A stretch of DNA of 16,252 nucleotides from Kordiimonadaceae bacterium (GCA_018699075.1 JABIPV010000147.1:1-16252); one strand, 5' to 3'. Shown: positions 6,517 through 14,811, counted from the first letter of the stretch. Numbers and translations are program-made. Notes: generated by a model not told the origin, from the letters alone.

Positions 6517-7872
6517 TTAACTGCCCGCGATCATCATTTTTTCTATCCTTAATGTTGGCGCGTCTGTGCCATAGCGGATTTCTAGATCATCGGCGGCGGT
6601 CATATTTAGGTACATGTCTTTGAGGTTCCCGGCGATGGTGATTTCATTTACGGGATAAGTGAGTTCGCCGTTTTCAATCCAGAAACCGCTTGCACCGCGG
6701 CTATAATCACCTGTTATGCTATTAACGCTGCTGCCAATTAATTCGGTGACATAAAAACCGTCTTTGATATCACCCAGCAGATCTTTTACACTGATGCTTC
6801 CCGCTTCCATATAAAAATTGGTGGTTGTCGGGGAGGGCGGGGAAGATGTTCCGCGGCTTGCGCGACCATTTGAAATTAAATCAAGCTGTCGTGCGCTGGT
6901 ACTGTCAAGAACCCAAGTTTGTAAAACGCCATCTTTGATAATATCAAGTGCTGCATTTCGCACACCTTCACCGTCAAAGGGTTTTGAGGATGGGCCACGA
7001 GCAATATGGGGGTTATCAATGATGTTTATCGCGGAAGAAAACACCTGTTTTTCCATCATATCGATCAGGAAACTGGTGCCGCGTGCAATGCCTGCACCGT
7101 TAATGGCTCCTGCAAGGTGGCCGATTAATGTACGGGATACTCTCGGGTCATAAACAACGGGTACTTCACAAGTGCTTGCCTTATGAGGGTTTAATTTCTT
7201 TAACGTGCGCTCGGCGGCTTCCTTAGCGATTTTGTAGGGGCTTTCCATATCTGCAAAGTGGCGCTTTGATGTCCAGGAATAATCCCGTTCCATGGATGTA
7301 CCTTCACCGGCAATCACGGAAACACTACAACCAAAGTTACTTGATGAATAATGACCGACGAAACCGTCAGAATTGGCAAGACATATATGTCCTGTTGATG
7401 CACTGGCTCCTGCGCCTTCAGAATTAGAAATCCCATCGAATTCTAAGGCGTGTGCTTCTGCTTCTGCGGCAATGTTTTTTAAAGTTTCTTCGTCAAGCTC
7501 TTTTGGGTCGCATAAATCTAGATCCGGAAGCGCATCCATCGCAAGGAGCCCTTTATCAGCAAGACCTGAGAAAGGGTCCTCAGGTGTATTGCGTGCCATG
7601 TCCATTGACCTTGAAACAAGTTCATCCAGTGTCTCATCACTCATGTCGCTAGAAGATACAATGGCTTGGTTTTTGCCAATGATTACTCTTAATCCTAAAT
7701 CAGCATTTTCTGATCTTTCTAAATCTTCCAGTTTACCAAGGCGCCAAGAAACGGAACTTGAACTGCCGCTGTAATGGATGGCATCGGCGTGATCAGCGCC
7801 TGCTTTTTGGGCTTTTTGAACCAGATCAGCAAGTCTTTCCGGTGACATTACATTGGCGCCATTTATACTCAT
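6517..7872 (-). CDS. pmbA: PmbA/TldE-type metallopeptidase partner protein
   Basis: PmbA (TldE) pairs with TldD to form a cytoplasmic protease that processes modified peptides such as microcins and degrades unfolded peptides. The 451-residue protein has the length and motifs of the family: an N-terminal domain with GLRVIIGKNQAIVSSSDMS, a central SEGAGASASTGHICLANSDG region, and a C-terminal part with IARGTSFL, GEGVRNAALDIIKDGVLQTW, NGRASRGTSSPPSPTTTNFY and SVNSITGDYSRGASGFWIE. No HExxxH-type zinc motif of TldD is visible, as expected for PmbA. The start at 7872 has AAGGAAAAG just upstream; a second Met at residue 9 is possible. It lies 9 bases after ubiD, so is surely cotranscribed with it. 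No tldD is in the window. Confidence 0.94.
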   Translation of the reverse strand: MSINGANVMSPERLADLVQKAQKAGADHADAIHYSGSSSSVSWRLGKLEDLERSENADLGLRVIIGKNQAIVSSSDMSDETLDELVSRSMDMARNTPEDPFSGLADKGLLAMDALPDLDLCDPKELDEETLKNIAAEAEAHALEFDGISNSEGAGASASTGHICLANSDGFVGHYSSSNFGCSVSVIAGEGTSMERDYSWTSKRHFADMESPYKIAKEAAERTLKKLNPHKASTCEVPVVYDPRVSRTLIGHLAGAINGAGIARGTSFLIDMMEKQVFSSAINIIDNPHIARGPSSKPFDGEGVRNAALDIIKDGVLQTWVLDSTSARQLDLISNGRASRGTSSPPSPTTTNFYMEAGSISVKDLLGDIKDGFYVTELIGSSVNSITGDYSRGASGFWIENGELTYPVNEITIAGNLKDMYLNMTAADDLEIRYGTDAPTLRIEKMMIAGS

Positions 7873-7881
7873 TACTTTTCC

Positions 7882-9366
7882 TTATTCTATATTTAATTTG
7901 GACCATTTGTCGTCGATGGCTTTGATAATATCATCATCCATGTAAATCTGTTCGCCCCATTCGCGGTTAGTTTCACCGTCCATTTTATTGGTCGCATCAA
8001 GGCCGACTTTTCCGCCAAGCCCTGACACGGGTGAAGCAAAATCAAGATAATCAATCGGCGTATTTTCCATCATCGTCGTATCGCGAACCGGGTCCATGCG
8101 GGTTGACATTGCCCAAATTACTTCCTTCCAGTCACGTGCATCAATATCATCATCCACCACGATCACGAACTTGGTATATAGGAATTGACGTAAATAAGAC
8201 CATACCCCCATCATCACACGCTTGGCATGTCCGGCGTAAGCTTTTTTCATGGATACCACTGCAACACGGTACGAGCATCCTTCGGGCGGAAGCCAGAAAT
8301 CCACAATTTCTGGAAACTGCTGTTGCAGAAGGGGAATAAATATTTCGTTTAATGCTTCCCCCAGGATTGCAGGTTCGTCCGGTGGCTTTCCTGTATAAGT
8401 GGATAGATAAATGGGGTCTTTGCGCATGGTCACGGCAGTGGCGGTAAAGACCGGGAATTTTTCAACACTGTTATAATAACCTGTATGATCACCAAACGGA
8501 CCTTCATCGCCGTAATCATCAAGTGACACATGACCTTCAATCACGATCTCTGCGGTTGCGGGAACTTTTAAGGGCACTGTTATACAGTCCACCAGTTCTG
8601 TTTTTTTATTACGAAGTAGTCCCGCGAATTGATATTCTGATAGAGTATCAGGCACCGGTGTTACTGCGCCAAGTATGGTTGCAGGGTCCGCCCCCAGAAC
8701 CACAGCAACTGGAAGAGGTTCTGACTTTTCAGCTTTCCAACGACGATGATGTTGCGCTCCGCCGCGATGTTTTAACCAACGCATCAGTGTTTGGTTTTTG
8801 TTGAGCACCTGCATCCGGTAAATACCGAGGTTATAATCATCTTCTTTAATTTTGCCGGGCCCTTTTGATACCACAAGCGGCCAGGTAATTAGCGGGCTAA
8901 CATCATCGGGCCAACACTTTTGTATTGGTAGTGCGTTTAGATCAATATCATCGCCGGTTAAAACAACCTCATGCACAGGTGCAGACTTAACGGTTTTAGG
9001 TCGCATGGTCATGGCTTTTTTAAGCATGGGAAGTTTATCAAGGGCGTCTTTAAAACCGCTTGGAGGCTCCGGCTGTCTTAATTTGGCCAGTGTATGTCCG
9101 ACTGCACGTAATTCACTAGGTACTGTGCCCATGCCCATGGCAACGCGTTCAACAGTGCCAAAAAGATTGGTAAGAACCGGCATATTACTTTTGCTGCCGT
9201 CACATTTTAATACATTTTCAAACAAAAGTGCCGGACCACCCTTCGAGAGGGTCCGACATCCAATTTCTGTCATTTCAAGGTCAGCAGAAACCGGCTCGGT
9301 AATTCGAACCAAATTCCCGGTGCTTTCAAGCTGCGCGATGAAATCTCTTAATGATGAATAAGCCAT
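7882..9366 (-). CDS. ubiD: UbiD, 4-hydroxy-3-polyprenylbenzoate decarboxylase
   Basis: Prenylated-FMN-dependent decarboxylase that removes the carboxylate from 3-polyprenyl-4-hydroxybenzoate in ubiquinone biosynthesis. At 494 residues it matches E. coli UbiD in length. Diagnostic segments: DYNLGIYRMQVLNKNQTLMRW (177-197; the N and R contact the cofactor and metal), DEGPFGDHTGYYNS (287-300; E288 and D293 match the conserved acidic active-site pair), and AILGEALNEIFIPLLQQQFPEI towards the C-terminus. It depends on UbiX to make prenyl-FMN, and no ubiX is here. The start codon lacks a strong RBS. It lies 42 bases downstream of ppa and 9 bases upstream of pmbA, in one probable operon, while ubiA, the preceding pathway step, lies 3 kb away as a separate unit on the same strand. 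Confidence 0.96.
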   Translation of the reverse strand: MAYSSLRDFIAQLESTGNLVRITEPVSADLEMTEIGCRTLSKGGPALLFENVLKCDGSKSNMPVLTNLFGTVERVAMGMGTVPSELRAVGHTLAKLRQPEPPSGFKDALDKLPMLKKAMTMRPKTVKSAPVHEVVLTGDDIDLNALPIQKCWPDDVSPLITWPLVVSKGPGKIKEDDYNLGIYRMQVLNKNQTLMRWLKHRGGAQHHRRWKAEKSEPLPVAVVLGADPATILGAVTPVPDTLSEYQFAGLLRNKKTELVDCITVPLKVPATAEIVIEGHVSLDDYGDEGPFGDHTGYYNSVEKFPVFTATAVTMRKDPIYLSTYTGKPPDEPAILGEALNEIFIPLLQQQFPEIVDFWLPPEGCSYRVAVVSMKKAYAGHAKRVMMGVWSYLRQFLYTKFVIVVDDDIDARDWKEVIWAMSTRMDPVRDTTMMENTPIDYLDFASPVSGLGGKVGLDATNKMDGETNREWGEQIYMDDDIIKAIDDKWSKLNIE

Positions 9367-9408
9367 GACTTGTTATAAGAGAATTTGGCTGAAATGATAA
9401 GCGTAAAA

Positions 9409-9957
9409 TTAATCTTCTGTAACAGGTGCCGCATTCTCACGTTCAATTGATTCTATGATCAACCGTTTTGCGGTCTCTGGACCTTTCCAGCCAATAATCT
9501 TTGCCCATTTTCCTTCTTCAAGGTCTTTATAATGTTCAAAGAAATGTTGGATTTGGTTGAGCAGAAGTTCAGGCAAATCTGTGTGTTTATGGACGTTTTT
9601 GTATGTTGGATCAGTTTTAAAATCGGGAACCGCAAGAATTTTTTCATCCATGCCTGCTTCGTCTTCCATCAAAAGCACACCAATTGGGCGGGCACGAATG
9701 ATGCAACCAGGAACCAAAGGCTCCCCAACGACAACAAGCACATCACATGGGTCACCATCATCAGAAAGAGTGTGAGGGATATAACCATAGTTAGCAGGAT
9801 AACGCATTGGTGTATGAAGAATACGGTCAACAAGAATAGCACCACTTCGTTTATGCATTTCATATTTAACCGCGGCACCGCCAACAGGTACTTCAATGAT
9901 GACATTAATTTCTTCAGGTGGATTAAGGCCCGCGTTAATTTTGTTTATTAAAGGCAT
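9409..9957 (-). CDS. ppa: Soluble inorganic pyrophosphatase, family I
   Basis: Cytoplasmic Mg2+-dependent enzyme that hydrolyses pyrophosphate to two phosphates, pulling nucleotide, RNA and lipid synthesis forward. The 182-residue length is typical of bacterial family I. Visible signatures: NVIIEVPVGGAAVKYE near the N-terminus, RYPANYGYIPHTLSDDGDPCD (52-72) containing the family metal-binding aspartates D67, D69 and D72, and EDEAGMDEKILAVP. It appears to head the minus-strand operon, with a sigma70-like promoter at 9999-10026 and a short leader; only a weak GAG precedes the ATG. It is separated from the membrane pyrophosphatase hppA by that gene's terminator. Confidence 0.97.
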   Translation of the reverse strand: MPLINKINAGLNPPEEINVIIEVPVGGAAVKYEMHKRSGAILVDRILHTPMRYPANYGYIPHTLSDDGDPCDVLVVVGEPLVPGCIIRARPIGVLLMEDEAGMDEKILAVPDFKTDPTYKNVHKHTDLPELLLNQIQHFFEHYKDLEEGKWAKIIGWKGPETAKRLIIESIERENAAPVTED

Positions 9958-9998
9958 TTAAAAATACTCATTTGATTAAGTTTTAATAATATGCGCGC

Positions 9999-10026
9999 AA
10001 TATAGCCAATAATAACACTTTGTCAG
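9999..10026 (-). promoter_or_regulatory. Candidate sigma70-type promoter of ppa operon
   Basis: On the minus strand CTGACA (10026-10021) is followed after 16 bases by TATATT (10004-9999). Each hexamer has 5 of 6 consensus bases. Transcription would begin near 9992, giving a leader of about 35 bases before the ppa ATG. It sits neatly between the hppA terminator and ppa. This is pattern matching only. Confidence 0.6.
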
Positions 10027-10038
10027 TATGTTTTTAAT

Positions 10039-10078
10039 AAAAAAACCCCCGCCCAAATGTTCAATAAGGGCGGGGGTT
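10039..10078 (-). terminator. Strong intrinsic terminator of hppA
   Basis: A perfect 11-bp stem, AACCCCCGCCC (10044-10054) paired with GGGCGGGGGTT (10068-10078), encloses a 13-base loop. Read on the minus strand the stem runs into a run of seven T (10045-10039), the layout of a rho-independent terminator. It lies 28 bases after the hppA stop. The plus-strand side has no T-run, so it works in the hppA direction. Confidence 0.93.
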
Positions 10079-10105
10079 CTAAATGATTGATAATATAAGG
10101 CTTTA

Positions 10106-12205
10106 TTAGCCAAGATTAAGTTTAGCAACAATCGCTACAAGTAATATAGCAACAATATTGGTAATTTTAATCAATGGGTTAATGGCGGGACCTGCCGTAT
10201 CTTTATAAGGGTCACCAACAGTATCACCGGTTACAGACGCTTTATGGGCTTCTGAACCTTTACCACCATGATTACCATCTTCGATATATTTCTTAGCATT
10301 ATCCCATGCGCCACCACCGGAAGTCATGGAAATTGCAATGAATAACCCAGTAATAATTGTACCAAGAAGCATTGCTCCAAGTGCTTGGAAAGCAGGAACT
10401 AGATCACCTGTTACCAAATATGCAGCAAAGAATAATACGAATGGCGCAAGAAGTGGTAATAGTGAAGGTAAAATCATTTCACGAATTGCTGACTTTGTTA
10501 AAAGGTCAACGGCTTTACCATATTCTGGTTTGCCAGTACCTTCCATGATGCCAGGAATTTCCTTAAATTGACGACGAACTTCAACCACTACACTGGCGGC
10601 CGCACGACCAACAGCAAGCATCGACATCGAAGCAAATAGGTAAGGAAGCATGCCGCCAATAAACAGACCGATTACAATGAACGGGTCTTGTAATGGGAAT
10701 GTGATATCCGCATATTTTGGAAAATAATGGGCAATTTCTTCGGTATAAGCTGCAAAGAGCACAAGTGCTGCAAGAGCCGCTGAACCAATCGCATAACCTT
10801 TTGTAACCGCTTTGGTTGTGTTTCCAACCGCGTCAAGTTTATCGGTTGTTGTGCGAACATCTTCAGGTAATTTTGCCATTTCAGCAATACCGCCCGCGTT
10901 ATCAGTTACTGGGCCATACGCATCAAGCGCAACAACCATACCTGCAAGCGATAACATTGCAGTAGCTGCAATCGAAATACCAAATAGTCCGCCTTGCGAA
11001 TAAGCGATGAAGATACCGCCACAAATGATGATCACAGGAACTGCCGTTGATTCCATTGAAATCGCCAGTCCTTGAATAACATTTGTTCCGTGACCTGTTT
11101 CTGATGCTTCTGCGATCACTTTAACGGGACGATATTCAGTACTTGTATAATATTCAGTAATCCAAACAAGCAATCCTGTTACACCAAGACCCGTTAGGAT
11201 ACAGTAGAACAAGTTCATGGAAGTAAGTATTCTGCCATCAGACATTTCAGATGAAGAAAACAAGTCAATCTGGTTGAACATACCGAAAATAAGTGCTGCT
11301 GAAATAACCCCACTAACAATAAGTCCTTTATAGAGCGCTGCCATAATATTTTCTGAACCTGCGCCCATTTTAACAAAGAATGTTCCAATTATCGTACCAA
11401 TGATACTAAGAGCACCGATCATAAGTGGTAATAGCATCATGTTCTCAACAGAGCTTTCTACAAAGGCACTTGATGCAATCAGCATAGTTGCAACTATTGT
11501 CACAGCATATGTTTCAAATAAATCCGCTGCCATACCCGCACAGTCACCAACGTTATCACCAACGTTATCGGCAATTGTTGCTGGGTTGCGTGGATCGTCT
11601 TCCGGGATGCCGGCTTCAACTTTACCAACCATGTCACCACCAACATCAGCACCTTTTGTAAAGATACCGCCGCCAAGGCGAGCAAAGATGGAAATAAGAC
11701 TTGCACCAAACCCGAGACCAATAAGGCCTTCAAGGTTGTATCTTACATCAGCGCCAGATGAGACCATATAGATGTAATATAATGCAACACCAAGCAGACC
11801 AAGGCCAACGACTAGCATTCCTGTAATCGCACCGGATGTAAATGCAACATCAAGTGCTTTACCAATATTTTCAGAAGCGGCTTGTGCGGTTCTAACATTG
11901 GCACGAACAGACACATTCATTCCTATGTAACCTGCGGCGCCAGAAAGTACAGCCCCTGCGATGAAGCCGACAGCCACATGACCACCTAGCAGTAAATATA
12001 ATAAAATGGCAACGACGACACCAACTATGGCGACGGCCTTATACTGTCTGTTTAGGTAGGCGGCAGCACCTTCTTGAATGGCAGATGCAATTTCCTGCAT
12101 TCTATCATTACCTGTGCCAAAGGACATTACCCTTTTTGTTGCGTAAATACCGTATAGTAGTGCGAAAACTCCACACCCTATGATGGTTAGATATATATTA
12201 GTCAT
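10106..12205 (-). CDS. hppA: Membrane H+-translocating pyrophosphatase, K+-independent type
   Basis: Inner-membrane ion pump that couples pyrophosphate hydrolysis to proton export. The 699-residue protein is polytopic, about 16 membrane helices for this family. Catalytic motifs: GADVGGDMVGKVEAGIPEDD (185-204; D187, D191, K195 and E197), then ADNVGDNVGDCAGMAADLFE (212-231), and later DAYGPVTDNAGGIAEM and ITSGGG-like segments near the C-terminus. The potassium-dependence position is Lys (GNTTKAVTKG, K465 with T468), the signature of K+-independent, H+-pumping enzymes; K+-dependent ones carry Ala and Gly. DVGGDM differs slightly from the DVGADL I recall as most common. The RBS GAGGGAAA lies just before the ATG. 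A strong terminator ends the gene. ubiA lies 143 bases upstream on the same strand without a visible terminator, so some readthrough is possible. Confidence 0.97.
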   Translation of the reverse strand: MTNIYLTIIGCGVFALLYGIYATKRVMSFGTGNDRMQEIASAIQEGAAAYLNRQYKAVAIVGVVVAILLYLLLGGHVAVGFIAGAVLSGAAGYIGMNVSVRANVRTAQAASENIGKALDVAFTSGAITGMLVVGLGLLGVALYYIYMVSSGADVRYNLEGLIGLGFGASLISIFARLGGGIFTKGADVGGDMVGKVEAGIPEDDPRNPATIADNVGDNVGDCAGMAADLFETYAVTIVATMLIASSAFVESSVENMMLLPLMIGALSIIGTIIGTFFVKMGAGSENIMAALYKGLIVSGVISAALIFGMFNQIDLFSSSEMSDGRILTSMNLFYCILTGLGVTGLLVWITEYYTSTEYRPVKVIAEASETGHGTNVIQGLAISMESTAVPVIIICGGIFIAYSQGGLFGISIAATAMLSLAGMVVALDAYGPVTDNAGGIAEMAKLPEDVRTTTDKLDAVGNTTKAVTKGYAIGSAALAALVLFAAYTEEIAHYFPKYADITFPLQDPFIVIGLFIGGMLPYLFASMSMLAVGRAAASVVVEVRRQFKEIPGIMEGTGKPEYGKAVDLLTKSAIREMILPSLLPLLAPFVLFFAAYLVTGDLVPAFQALGAMLLGTIITGLFIAISMTSGGGAWDNAKKYIEDGNHGGKGSEAHKASVTGDTVGDPYKDTAGPAINPLIKITNIVAILLVAIVAKLNLG

Positions 12206-12348
12206 TATTTCCCTCTATTTTGGTTTTCTTAAATTGCGTATTTCTTATAAAACTTTTGCTTAAATCAGTGAAAATGTACCCTTCCTGAAAAAAGATAAAT
12301 TACAATGCTCAATTATGATTAGGAAATCAAGCGCAGAATTGGCTTTGA

Positions 12349-13293
12349 TCAGATATATTGACCTGCGATAATACTTAAAAATACGATTATGCCAAAATGA
12401 TGGTTGGATTTAAAAAGTTCCAAACAGATGTCACGGCTATTAATATCTAATTTTTTAAGTTGATGTATTAAATGACCTGCCGCTATCAGCATGCCAAGAT
12501 AAAAGGCTATCCCCATCATTGAGTAAAAACCCGCGGCGAGGAAAAATACAAAACAAATACAATAAAAACCTGAAAGCCACTGGTGGGTTTTATTGCCAAA
12601 TCTTAAGGCGGTTGATTTAACGCCAACAATAATATCGTCTTCTCTATCTTGATGGGCATATATTGTATCATAGCCAAGGGTCCAAAATATCCCGCCGATA
12701 TAGAGCAATATTGCGGGTAATTCTATGGTTTGTGTAACAGATGCCCAGCCTAATAAGGCGCCCCAGTTAAAAGTAAACCCGAGCATAAGTTGGGGCCAGT
12801 AAGTTATCCTTTTCATAAGCGGGTAAATAACAATAAAAACCAGCGAAAAAGCCCCCACCACTTGTGTGAAGCGATTAAGCTGCAACAATATAAATAGCCC
12901 GATCAGACATAAAAAAACCAGAAATAATAAAGCACCAAGTACCGAAACACGACCACTTGGAAGGGGTCTGCATTTGGTGCGTTCTACCTGTGCGTCGGCC
13001 TCCCGGTCCCATAGATCATTTACCACGCAGCCAGCGCCGCGCATTACAAAGGCACCAATGGTAAAAATGATCAGTAAATCAAAATGCATTTCAAATAAAA
13101 CATGACCGTAAGCATGGCTCGCTAAGGCGATGGACCATAGTCCGGGCCATAAAAGAAGCCATGTGCCGATCGGGCGATCCGCCCGCATTAGCTGAAGGTA
13201 ACCAAGAGCAAAATCAGGAGATAATTTATTAACCCAATTCTGTTCGACGGTGTCTTCCGGCGCTTCTTTTAATCGCTTGTTTAATTTTGTCAT
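12349..13293 (-). CDS. ubiA: UbiA, 4-hydroxybenzoate polyprenyltransferase
   Basis: Integral membrane enzyme that attaches the polyprenyl tail to 4-hydroxybenzoate in ubiquinone synthesis, releasing pyrophosphate. The 314-residue protein carries both Mg2+-diphosphate motifs of the family: NDLWDREAD (92-100) and DTIYAHQDREDD (209-220), plus RPIGTWLLLWPGLWS near the N-terminus and RPLPSG (109-114). About 8-9 membrane segments are visible. There is an N-terminal hydrophilic extension of about 25 residues. The gene is divergent from rsmE with 58 bases between start codons; a candidate promoter lies at 13325-13351. No strong RBS precedes the ATG. The same ubiA/rsmE/gshA neighbourhood is, as I recall, found in other alphaproteobacteria. 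Confidence 0.95.
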   Translation of the reverse strand: MTKLNKRLKEAPEDTVEQNWVNKLSPDFALGYLQLMRADRPIGTWLLLWPGLWSIALASHAYGHVLFEMHFDLLIIFTIGAFVMRGAGCVVNDLWDREADAQVERTKCRPLPSGRVSVLGALLFLVFLCLIGLFILLQLNRFTQVVGAFSLVFIVIYPLMKRITYWPQLMLGFTFNWGALLGWASVTQTIELPAILLYIGGIFWTLGYDTIYAHQDREDDIIVGVKSTALRFGNKTHQWLSGFYCICFVFFLAAGFYSMMGIAFYLGMLIAAGHLIHQLKKLDINSRDICLELFKSNHHFGIIVFLSIIAGQYI

Positions 13294-13315
13294 TTGTCTT
13301 TATACTTTATATGAT
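13287..13315 (+). promoter_or_regulatory. Candidate sigma70-type promoter of rsmE operon
   Basis: TTGTCA (13287-13292), a 17-base spacer and TATGAT (13310-13315): 5 of 6 consensus bases in each hexamer with ideal spacing. The -35 overlaps the ubiA start codon. Initiation near 13322 leaves about 30 bases before the chosen rsmE ATG, which also argues against upstream in-frame starts at 13250 and 13322. Confidence 0.6.
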
Positions 13316-13323
13316 TATCATAT
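13309..13323. repeat. 15-bp perfect palindrome between ubiA and rsmE
   Basis: ATATGAT-T-ATCATAT has perfect 7-base arms around one central base. It also forms part of a direct repeat (ATATGATTAT at 13309-13318 and again at 13320-13329). It covers the rsmE -10 and lies at the start-site region of the ubiA promoter candidate, so it could bind a regulator acting on both genes, or simply reflect AT-rich -10 sequence. Confidence 0.45.
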
Positions 13324-13324
13324 G

Positions 13325-13351
13325 ATTATACTCATAACTGAATTAGGTCAA
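13325..13351 (-). promoter_or_regulatory. Candidate promoter of ubiA
   Basis: On the minus strand TTGACC (13351-13346) is followed by a 15-base spacer and a consensus TATAAT (13330-13325). The spacer is shorter than the optimal 17. The leader to the ubiA ATG would be about 25 bases. Its -35 overlaps the start of rsmE. Confidence 0.45.
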
Positions 13352-14086
13352 ATGTCGAATAAAAACCCAAAAACGCGTCTTTATGTAAGTGATCCGTTAA
13401 AAGCAGGCGCAGTTATTTTAATAGATAGCAACCAAGGACATCATTTGGTCAATGTCATGCGCATAAAAATGGCTGAATATGTGAGTTTATTTAATGGCAG
13501 CGAAGGGGAATGGCTGGGTGAAATAACCAAAGTTGGCAAAGGTAAGGCCATGGTTACTGCGCGCGAAAAAATAGCCGAACAATCCCATGAGCCGGATTTA
13601 TGGTATTTATTCGCCCCTCTTAAAAAAGCACGTGTTGATTATATGATGCAAAAAGCAACCGAGCTTGGGGTTAGCGTGATTAGTCCCGTTATGACCGCCC
13701 GAACTAATTTGGATAAATTAAAAATTGAAAAATTAAAAGCCAGTGCATTTGAAGCTGCGGAACAATGTGGCCGCATGTCTGTGCCAAGCATAAATGATAT
13801 TATTTCATTGGATGATATGCTTAAAAGTTGGCCAGAAGACAGAGCGCTTATTTTTTGTGATGAAGTAGGTGATGCCGTGCCGATGAAAGACCTGACAAGT
13901 GAATTTGATAAATGGGCTGTAATCATTGGTCCTGAAGGTGGTTTCACAGAAGAAGAGCGTAAAAAAATAAAAGATCATCGAAATACCCTTCCAGTAACCC
14001 TTGGACCTCGAATTTTGCGTGCGGATACAGCGGCGGTTACCGCCATATCATTATGGCAATCATTTTTTGGAGATTGGAAACAATGA
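13352..14086 (+). CDS. rsmE: RsmE, 16S rRNA m3U1498 methyltransferase
   Basis: Cytoplasmic SPOUT-family methyltransferase that methylates N3 of U1498 in 16S rRNA using S-adenosylmethionine. The chosen start gives 244 residues, usual for the family; it has AGGT just upstream and fits the promoter position. Domains: an N-terminal PUA-like RNA-binding region with GHHLVNVMRIK (29-39), then the SPOUT knot domain with KKARVDYMMQKATELGV (91-107), EAAEQCGR (134-141), GPEGGFTEEE (193-202) and LGPRILRADTAA (217-228), which form the SAM pocket. The stop overlaps the next start by ATGA (14083-14086), suggesting coupled translation with the protease gene. Confidence 0.95.
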   Translation: MSNKNPKTRLYVSDPLKAGAVILIDSNQGHHLVNVMRIKMAEYVSLFNGSEGEWLGEITKVGKGKAMVTAREKIAEQSHEPDLWYLFAPLKKARVDYMMQKATELGVSVISPVMTARTNLDKLKIEKLKASAFEAAEQCGRMSVPSINDIISLDDMLKSWPEDRALIFCDEVGDAVPMKDLTSEFDKWAVIIGPEGGFTEEERKKIKDHRNTLPVTLGPRILRADTAAVTAISLWQSFFGDWKQ

Positions 14087-14811
14087 AGGATTATAAAAAT
14101 TCTCCCTGGGGACAACCTCCCGAAGATCAAAAGCCGCCGCGAAAATCAATGCGCTCCTTTGTGACCACTGTCATCGGGGTGATTATTGTCACATTCATTA
14201 TAGCCTATATACTCTCAGCCGACTTACCAACGGGCATGGGGGCCAGTTTGGCGTATGATTTTTTATTGCTTGCATTAATTGGCGCAGGTCTGATTGGCCA
14301 TGTGATTAGTAACCCCGGTCAAGCTCTGCGAAACATTGCGGGATGGATCATTATTTTTGGTATTTTAGCGCTTGGTTATTCCATCTGGAACGGAAATGGA
14401 CGTTTATCCAGTGAATTAAACCCATCAGCGGGATATAGTGAAGATGGTGCTATCACTTACCGAGCAGACCGTAGCGGGCATTATATGGTGAAAGTCGATG
14501 TGAATAGTGTTCCGCTTGATTTTATGATTGATACAGGCGCCACGCACATGGTGCTCAATATCGCGGATGCAGAAAAAATTGGTTTCGATATTGATCAGCT
14601 ATCATTCGATATTCCCGCCTCGACGGCGAATGGCGTGGTTTATAGTGCACCCGTTAGGTTTAGTACAGTCGTGGTCGGTCCTATTCGCGTGGAAAATGTC
14701 AATGGTTTCGTTAATCAAGGCGAGCTGGATATCTCTCTTCTGGGTATGAGCTTTTTAAATAAATTATCTGGATATGAAGTTCGTGACGGCCTATTGACAT
14801 TATATCCCTAA
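14083..14811 (+). CDS. Membrane-anchored retropepsin-like aspartic protease (TIGR02281 type)
   Basis: A clan AA (retropepsin-like) aspartic protease with one catalytic motif, so it should act as a dimer. The 242-residue protein has a proline-rich cytoplasmic-looking N-terminus, three membrane segments (about 25-45, 55-75 and 85-102), and a soluble C-terminal domain from about residue 120. The domain has FMIDTGATHMVLN (148-159, catalytic D150), VNGVVY-like flap residues (TANGVVYSAP) and LLGMSFLNKLSGYEV (219-233), all characteristic. With three membrane segments the protease domain probably faces the periplasm, though this depends on N-terminal orientation. The start at 14083 was chosen over an in-frame ATG at 14053 because it has GGAG 10 bases upstream and the ATGA overlap with rsmE. 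The natural substrate of this family is not known to me. Confidence 0.88.
   Translation: MKDYKNSPWGQPPEDQKPPRKSMRSFVTTVIGVIIVTFIIAYILSADLPTGMGASLAYDFLLLALIGAGLIGHVISNPGQALRNIAGWIIIFGILALGYSIWNGNGRLSSELNPSAGYSEDGAITYRADRSGHYMVKVDVNSVPLDFMIDTGATHMVLNIADAEKIGFDIDQLSFDIPASTANGVVYSAPVRFSTVVVGPIRVENVNGFVNQGELDISLLGMSFLNKLSGYEVRDGLLTLYP

Noticed and set aside
7373..7774. 133-codon plus-strand ORF opposite pmbA
   Set aside because: Serine-rich low-complexity translation mirrored from the pmbA codons; no independent coding support.
8852..9361. 169-codon plus-strand ORF opposite ubiD
   Set aside because: It is antisense to a clear UbiD, has no recognisable domain and no good ribosome site; a shadow frame.
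11547..11573. Tandem ACGTTATCACCA-like repeat within hppA
   Set aside because: It encodes the conserved DNVGDNVGD catalytic motif of the enzyme, so the repeat is explained by the protein.
13250..13351. Upstream in-frame extension of rsmE
   Set aside because: It would run across the promoter region and into ubiA; RsmE length and alignment fit the ATG at 13352.
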